A DNA stretch of 64,000 nt from Bacteroidetes bacterium UBA6183. GTDB taxonomy: Bacteria > Bacteroidota > Bacteroidia > UKL13-3. The position numbers were made by a program, and so were the translations under genes. The stretch covers positions 7,884 to 71,883 of the forward strand of contig DITN01000100.1 in the NCBI GenBank assembly GCA_002422865.1. Direction: 5' to 3'. The notes under the pieces were generated by a model. It did not search any database. It saw nothing but the letters and a program-made list of their open reading frames with translations, and was not told the DNA's origin. Of the stretch, positions 60,282-64,000 are shown one piece after another. Position 1 is the stretch's first letter. Each line of letters opens with the position of its first letter.

Positions 60282-61295
60282 TTATTTACTGCCCTTTGAT
60301 TCTGTTTCTCTTTTTTTATCGGCTTTATTGGCGCGTTTGCTGTTGCCAAACACACTTACCGTAAAGTACCTGCCCGGGTATTTTTGCATATCAGCCAATA
60401 ATAACGACAGTTCTTTACTGCTACTGCTTAAGTTTTTGTACAGTGCATCGTTGTTGGCCAATTGTCCTAAAGTACCTTCACCTTTATTTATTTTATCGAG
60501 CATGGTGCCCATTTCTGCAAGTGATTTATTCAGGTTATTAACGGTACTGGTTACATCTGCTGCTGCAATACTATCCGTGATGTTTTTTACATTTTTAATG
60601 GTGTGAGAAAGCAACTCGTTGTTGTTTCGGAGGTTGCGCATAATGCTTTCGGTGTGCGAAAACATATCATGTATTTTACCTTCTTGTGCTTTGGTTAAGT
60701 TGTCTAAACGGCCGGTAATGTTTTTTACGTGCCCTAATGTGGTTGCCAAATCATCAACCCCTTTAGATAATTTAGCTGTTCCGGTTGAGTCGAATACGTC
60801 ATTCATGCTCAACAAAACTTTATCTAAGGTAGCCAATACCTGCTCGCTTTTTTCTTTGATGGGTGATACCAAATTGCTGATGGCTTCTGATAAACCTTCT
60901 TCCATGGAAGCATTTAAAGTATCATTTGGGTTTACAATTTCGGTTGATTGACCTAGTTTTATATTGATGATTTTGGTGCCCAATAAATCACTGCTGGCAA
61001 TTTCGGCAACAGTTCCTTTTGGCATGGCAATTTCGCCATCAACCATAATGGTTACTAAAATTTTTCCAGCATTTCCTACTTCCAATAACCTTACATCTTC
61101 TACCTGGCCAATTTTAAATCCGTTAATAAGCACTTGGGTTGATTTAACAACACCTCCTGCATTGGTATACACAATGTAATAACGAGAATATGGTTTAAGG
61201 AAGTTAAAACCTTTCATAAAGTTAAACCCTATAAAAAGTATAACTATGCCTACAAAGGCGAACAATCCAACTTTGGCGTCTTTAGAAATCTTCAA
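60282..61295 (-). CDS. MCE/MlaD family lipid-transport protein (337 aa)
   Basis: One N-terminal membrane segment (VGLFAFVGIVILFIGFNFMK) is followed by a single MCE domain (about 38-115: YYIVYTNAGGVVKSTQVLIN, GFKIGQVEDVRLLE, IASSDLLGTKIINIKLGQ) and then a long helical region that probably forms a coiled-coil needle. MlaD-type proteins form hexamers that move phospholipids between membranes. The partner ATPase/permease genes are not in the window. The only plausible start is a TTG at 61295 (followed by AAG ATT TCT), supported by a good promoter just upstream and no in-frame ATG nearby. amiC and lptD lie next to it. Confidence 0.9.
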   Translation of the reverse strand: MKISKDAKVGLFAFVGIVILFIGFNFMKGFNFLKPYSRYYIVYTNAGGVVKSTQVLINGFKIGQVEDVRLLEVGNAGKILVTIMVDGEIAMPKGTVAEIASSDLLGTKIINIKLGQSTEIVNPNDTLNASMEEGLSEAISNLVSPIKEKSEQVLATLDKVLLSMNDVFDSTGTAKLSKGVDDLATTLGHVKNITGRLDNLTKAQEGKIHDMFSHTESIMRNLRNNNELLSHTIKNVKNITDSIAAADVTSTVNNLNKSLAEMGTMLDKINKGEGTLGQLANNDALYKNLSSSSKELSLLLADMQKYPGRYFTVSVFGNSKRANKADKKRETESKGSK

Positions 61296-61318
61296 AATGC
61301 TATTTAATATAATTTGGG

Positions 61319-61347
61319 CAAAAATAAAGAAACTACTGGCAATACAA
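61319..61347 (-). promoter_or_regulatory. Promoter of the MCE gene (TTG-N18-TATTTTTG)
   Basis: On the minus strand TTG (61347-61345) and TATTTTTG (61326-61319) are 18 bp apart. The predicted leader before the TTG start codon is about 18 nt. Confidence 0.55.
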
Positions 61348-61361
61348 GTTTAAAAAAGAAA

Positions 61362-62183
61362 CTAGTTTTCTTTTTCTACCGATGTTTTATACTGTTTCAC
61401 CGCCTCGGCTATGGCCGTTGCCAACTCATCCTGACCGCTTTTGCTGGTTAGGTAGGCTCTTTCTTTGGGGTTGCTGATAAAGCCTGTTTCAATAAGTATA
61501 CTTGGCATTTTACACCTCCACAATACCATAAATCCGGCTTGCTTAACGCCTCTGCTGGTGCGTTTTACTCCGGTAAAGTTTTTTTCAACGTTAGCAGCAA
61601 GCTTTAAACTTTGCTCTAAGTAAGCACTTTGTAAAAAGCTAAAATAAATATGGGCTTCAGGTGAGTTAGGGTCGAAACCTTCATATTTTTCTTCGTAATC
61701 TTTTTCCAATAAAATTACCGCATTCTCACGTCTGGCCACATCTAAGTTGCCTTCACTTTTATGCAAACCCATGCTAAACGTTTCTGTTCCAAATACATCT
61801 GTTTTTTTATTGGCGTTGCAATGTAAGCTTATAAATAAGTCGGCATTTTGTCTGTTGGCTATACCAGCACGCTCGTATAATTCAATAAATTCGTCCTTAC
61901 TTCTGGTGTATACAATTTTAACATCAGGCATGGTGGCTTTAATTTTTTCGCCCAATTTTAAAGCAACGGCCAAAGCAATGTTTTTTTCGTGCACCCCACC
62001 ATAACTGGCTCCCACATCCTTGCCTCCATGACCCGCATCAATGGTAACAGTTTTAATTTTGGGTTGCTGCATTTGGTCTAATGGAGCATACGCACAAAGC
62101 AGTACCAACAACAATACGCAAGATATTGTGAAAGGTAATTTTAATAAGTACTGAGTTTTATATAGTTTTGCGCGCATTGACAT
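61362..62183 (-). CDS. N-acetylmuramoyl-L-alanine amidase, Amidase_3 family (273 aa)
   Basis: A zinc amidase that cleaves the bond between MurNAc and the stem peptide. After a membrane segment or signal (about 17-32) the catalytic domain shows VTIDAGHGGKDVGAS (His52), VHEKNIALAVAL (Glu66), ADLFISLHCNANK (His) and PSILIETGFISNP (catalytic Glu). Length and the single-domain layout, with no AMIN or LysM domain, fit the short AmiC type common in Bacteroidota. It is transcribed away from lptD, and their start regions almost touch. Confidence 0.94.
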   Translation of the reverse strand: MSMRAKLYKTQYLLKLPFTISCVLLLVLLCAYAPLDQMQQPKIKTVTIDAGHGGKDVGASYGGVHEKNIALAVALKLGEKIKATMPDVKIVYTRSKDEFIELYERAGIANRQNADLFISLHCNANKKTDVFGTETFSMGLHKSEGNLDVARRENAVILLEKDYEEKYEGFDPNSPEAHIYFSFLQSAYLEQSLKLAANVEKNFTGVKRTSRGVKQAGFMVLWRCKMPSILIETGFISNPKERAYLTSKSGQDELATAIAEAVKQYKTSVEKEN

Positions 62184-62209
62184 ACTACAATTTTATAACG
62201 TATAATTTG
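62177..62209 (+). promoter_or_regulatory. Promoter-like TTGACA-N18-TATAATTTG at the amiC/lptD divide
   Basis: TTGACA at 62177-62182 and TATAATTTG at 62201-62209 look like a strong promoter directed to lptD, but the box is TA-N3-TTTG rather than TA-N2-TTTG. It also covers the preferred TTG start of lptD, so either that start or this promoter is wrong. Confidence 0.3.
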
Positions 62210-64000
62210 ATTAATAGCACAATTCGTACATTTTGTTTTACCGTGTTGGTGTTAATGTGTTCAGTTGTTTATGCACAAAAGCCCAAAACGGCTCCTAAAG
62301 CAAAGCCTAAACCCACTACTCCTGCGGTTATTGCTATGCCTTTGGATAGTGTTGAGTCAAAAGTTATACCAAACACAGATACACTAAGCGGGGAATTTAT
62401 TGCCGAAGAAGAAAAAGACACCACCGAATTACGTTTGGCTAAGTCGGCACTAAAAACAAAAGTTAAATACTCGGCTAAAGACAGTATTGTATATAACGCG
62501 TTAACGCAAGAGGTTTTTTTATACGGTAAGGCCAAAGTTATTTATGATGATTTAACCCTTGATGCCGACTTTATTAAAATTGAATTGAGTAAAACCTTGG
62601 TTCATGCTACAGGTATTGTTGATAGTTTCGGTTATTTGCATGGCACACCTGTTTTTAACCAAGGAGGAACAGAGTATAAAGTGCAACGTGTTTCTTACAA
62701 CTACAAAAGTAAAAAGGGATATTTAAGTGAGTTAAGAACCAAAGAAGGTGAGGGGTATGTAAAAGGAACGGATGTTATTCGCTCACCGGATAACGAATTT
62801 GGTATCCGTGAATCGTATTATACCACATGCGATTTGGATACACCACATTTTCATATTCAAGCGGCTCGTTTAAAAATTATTCCCGATAAAAAAATCATTA
62901 CCGGATCGGCTAATTTGCGAATAGAGGGCATGCCAACGCCATTGGTTGTTCCATTCGGTATTTTTTCCATAAAAAAAGGACAATCTTCCGGTATCATCAT
63001 TCCAACTTATGGTAGCAGCATGAACCGTGGATTCTTTTTACGTGGTGGAGGATATTATTTTGGTTTGGGCGAAAAGGCCGATTACATGGTTACCGGTGAT
63101 ATTTACACACAAGGAAGTTGGGCGTTAAATAACCTCTTACGTTACAATAGCCGCTATCGTTTTAACGGACAATTTGGGGTTAACTATGCCAATAATAAAT
63201 TTGGTGCTATTGATGACCCAACCTTCTCTCAATCGAAAGATTTCAGGGTAAATTGGATACATAATGTAGACCCCAAGGCACGCCCCGGAACTTATTTTGG
63301 TGCCAACGTAAACTTTGTAAGCGGAAGTTATTTGGCCAACAACTCATATGTTGCGCAAAACGTAATCAGCAATCAGATATTAAGCAGCATAAACTACTCG
63401 CGTAGCTTTAGTGGGGGCAAATACAATTTAACATCAAGTGCCAGTTTATCGCAAAACTTACAAACCAGGCAATTAAATGTAGCCTTGCCTAATATCACGT
63501 TTACCGTAAGTAGTTTCAGTCCGTTTAAAGCAAAATCAAAACCTACTGCCGACAAGTGGTACGAAAACATCACCACCAACTACACCATGAATTTTAGGAA
63601 TGAAATAAATACCTACGATTCGTTGTTGTTTAGCGACAGAAAACGAAGTGAGTTTGCCCGTTTTTATGATACTGCAGGTAGGTACGGGATACAACACGCA
63701 TTACCGATTCAAACCTCTTTTAAAATTTTGAAGTATTACACCTTGTCGGCCGGAGTGCAGCTAAACGAAGTGTGGTACATGCAAAGTATAAACAAAACAT
63801 ACAATAGCGGATTGGTTACCACCGATAGACAATCGGGTTTTGTGCGGGCATTTACTTACCAACCCAGGGTAGGTGTTAATACCCGTATTTATGGTATGAA
63901 AACATTTAATGGAAACACCATTAAAGCCATCAGGCATGTTGTTTCGCCAACCGTTGATTTTACTTACACACCTGATTTTAGTGATGCTGCTTGGGGGTAT
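62207..64000 (+). CDS. lptD: LptD-like outer-membrane LPS-assembly protein, partial (598 codons in window)
   Basis: The frame is open to the end of the window. A signal peptide (INSTIRTFCFTVLVLMCSVV, then YAQ) is followed by a Pro/Lys/Ala linker and an OstA/LptA-like jellyroll (SIVYNALTQEVFLYGKAKVI, LTLDADFIKIELSKT, ESYYTTCDLDTPHFHIQAAR). The LptD barrel domain follows (PFGIFSIKKGQSSGIIIPTY, DYMVTGDIYTQGSWALNNLL, VVSPTVDFTYTPDFSDA-type strands near the edge). LptD with LptE inserts LPS into the outer leaflet. No ATG opens the frame; TTG at 62207 gives the best signal peptide, with TTG at 62177 the alternative. The 3' end lies beyond the window. Confidence 0.87.
   Translation, partial: MINSTIRTFCFTVLVLMCSVVYAQKPKTAPKAKPKPTTPAVIAMPLDSVESKVIPNTDTLSGEFIAEEEKDTTELRLAKSALKTKVKYSAKDSIVYNALTQEVFLYGKAKVIYDDLTLDADFIKIELSKTLVHATGIVDSFGYLHGTPVFNQGGTEYKVQRVSYNYKSKKGYLSELRTKEGEGYVKGTDVIRSPDNEFGIRESYYTTCDLDTPHFHIQAARLKIIPDKKIITGSANLRIEGMPTPLVVPFGIFSIKKGQSSGIIIPTYGSSMNRGFFLRGGGYYFGLGEKADYMVTGDIYTQGSWALNNLLRYNSRYRFNGQFGVNYANNKFGAIDDPTFSQSKDFRVNWIHNVDPKARPGTYFGANVNFVSGSYLANNSYVAQNVISNQILSSINYSRSFSGGKYNLTSSASLSQNLQTRQLNVALPNITFTVSSFSPFKAKSKPTADKWYENITTNYTMNFRNEINTYDSLLFSDRKRSEFARFYDTAGRYGIQHALPIQTSFKILKYYTLSAGVQLNEVWYMQSINKTYNSGLVTTDRQSGFVRAFTYQPRVGVNTRIYGMKTFNGNTIKAIRHVVSPTVDFTYTPDFSDAAWGY

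Noticed and set aside
62269..62535. Minus-strand frames inside lptD (62269-62535 and 63394-63579)
   Set aside because: The plus frame is a continuous LptD protein to the end of the window; the minus frames are antisense shadows.
1..64000. Defence system, prophage, integrative element, biosynthetic cluster, rRNA or tRNA genes
   Set aside because: No restriction-modification, Cas, toxin-antitoxin, integrase, transposase or phage structural protein was recognised, and no tRNA T-loop or acceptor pattern was noticed in the spacers.

Overview
The window is chromosomal DNA of a Bacteroidota bacterium. The evidence is low-GC coding sequence, almost no Shine-Dalgarno sites, TAnnTTTG-type -7 promoter boxes close to start codons, and many components and cargoes of the type IX secretion system (T9SS): GldJ, two PorP/SprF proteins, PorU, PorV, PorZ and several proteins ending in a T9SS sorting domain. 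The order gldJ - porU - porV matches my memory of gliding Flavobacteriia; the class is not certain. No rRNA, tRNA, CRISPR array, integrase or transposase was found.

Layout. 1-1450 is a lipoprotein gene and a 585-base non-coding stretch with hairpins, inverted repeats and a candidate structured RNA. 1455-8600 holds a deoxyhypusine-synthase-like gene, an ECF sigma / membrane protein / CpxP-like module, lolA, gpmI and nadC. 8600-18010 is the T9SS/gliding block: gldJ and two porP/sprF genes on the minus strand, then divergent porU-porV-ispF. 18050-29130 is murF, a secreted FG-GAP protein, a second ECF sigma factor, queD-folE, an exonuclease/GIY-YIG fusion, small enzymes, pepP and lspA. 29197-38562 has a prolyl-oligopeptidase/DUF5686 fusion, a DksA-like protein with a histone-H1-like repeat tail, and ileS. 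38563-53937 has a repeat-bearing spacer, a T9SS cargo, an RND exporter, porZ-recO, a split transketolase with a vWA gene between its halves, an FAD oxidoreductase, a T9SS-exported nuclease and msrB. 53994-64000 has a dicarboxylate symporter, creD, RNase Z, a STAS protein, an SDR, a cysteine-less thioredoxin-like protein, an MCE protein, an amidase and the 5' part of lptD.

How it works together. Envelope biogenesis dominates: LolA and LspA (lipoproteins), LptD (LPS), MCE (lipid transport), MurF and AmiC (peptidoglycan), and the T9SS attachment complex (PorU, PorV, PorZ) with cargoes it would sort (FG-GAP protein, the 309-residue protein, EndA-type nuclease). Metabolic genes (gpmI, nadC, ispF, folE/queD, transketolase) are interspersed in short operons.

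The least ordinary items are: the single reading frame joining a complete S9 serine peptidase to a complete DUF5686 outer-membrane barrel protein, sitting between dksA and lspA; the DksA-like protein with twelve 14-residue Lys/Ala/Pro/Val repeats; and an apparent 128-base dual-coding overlap in which the 3' end of the nuclease gene would encode, in another frame, a lipoprotein signal peptide for MsrB. No defence system or obviously new multi-gene system was seen.
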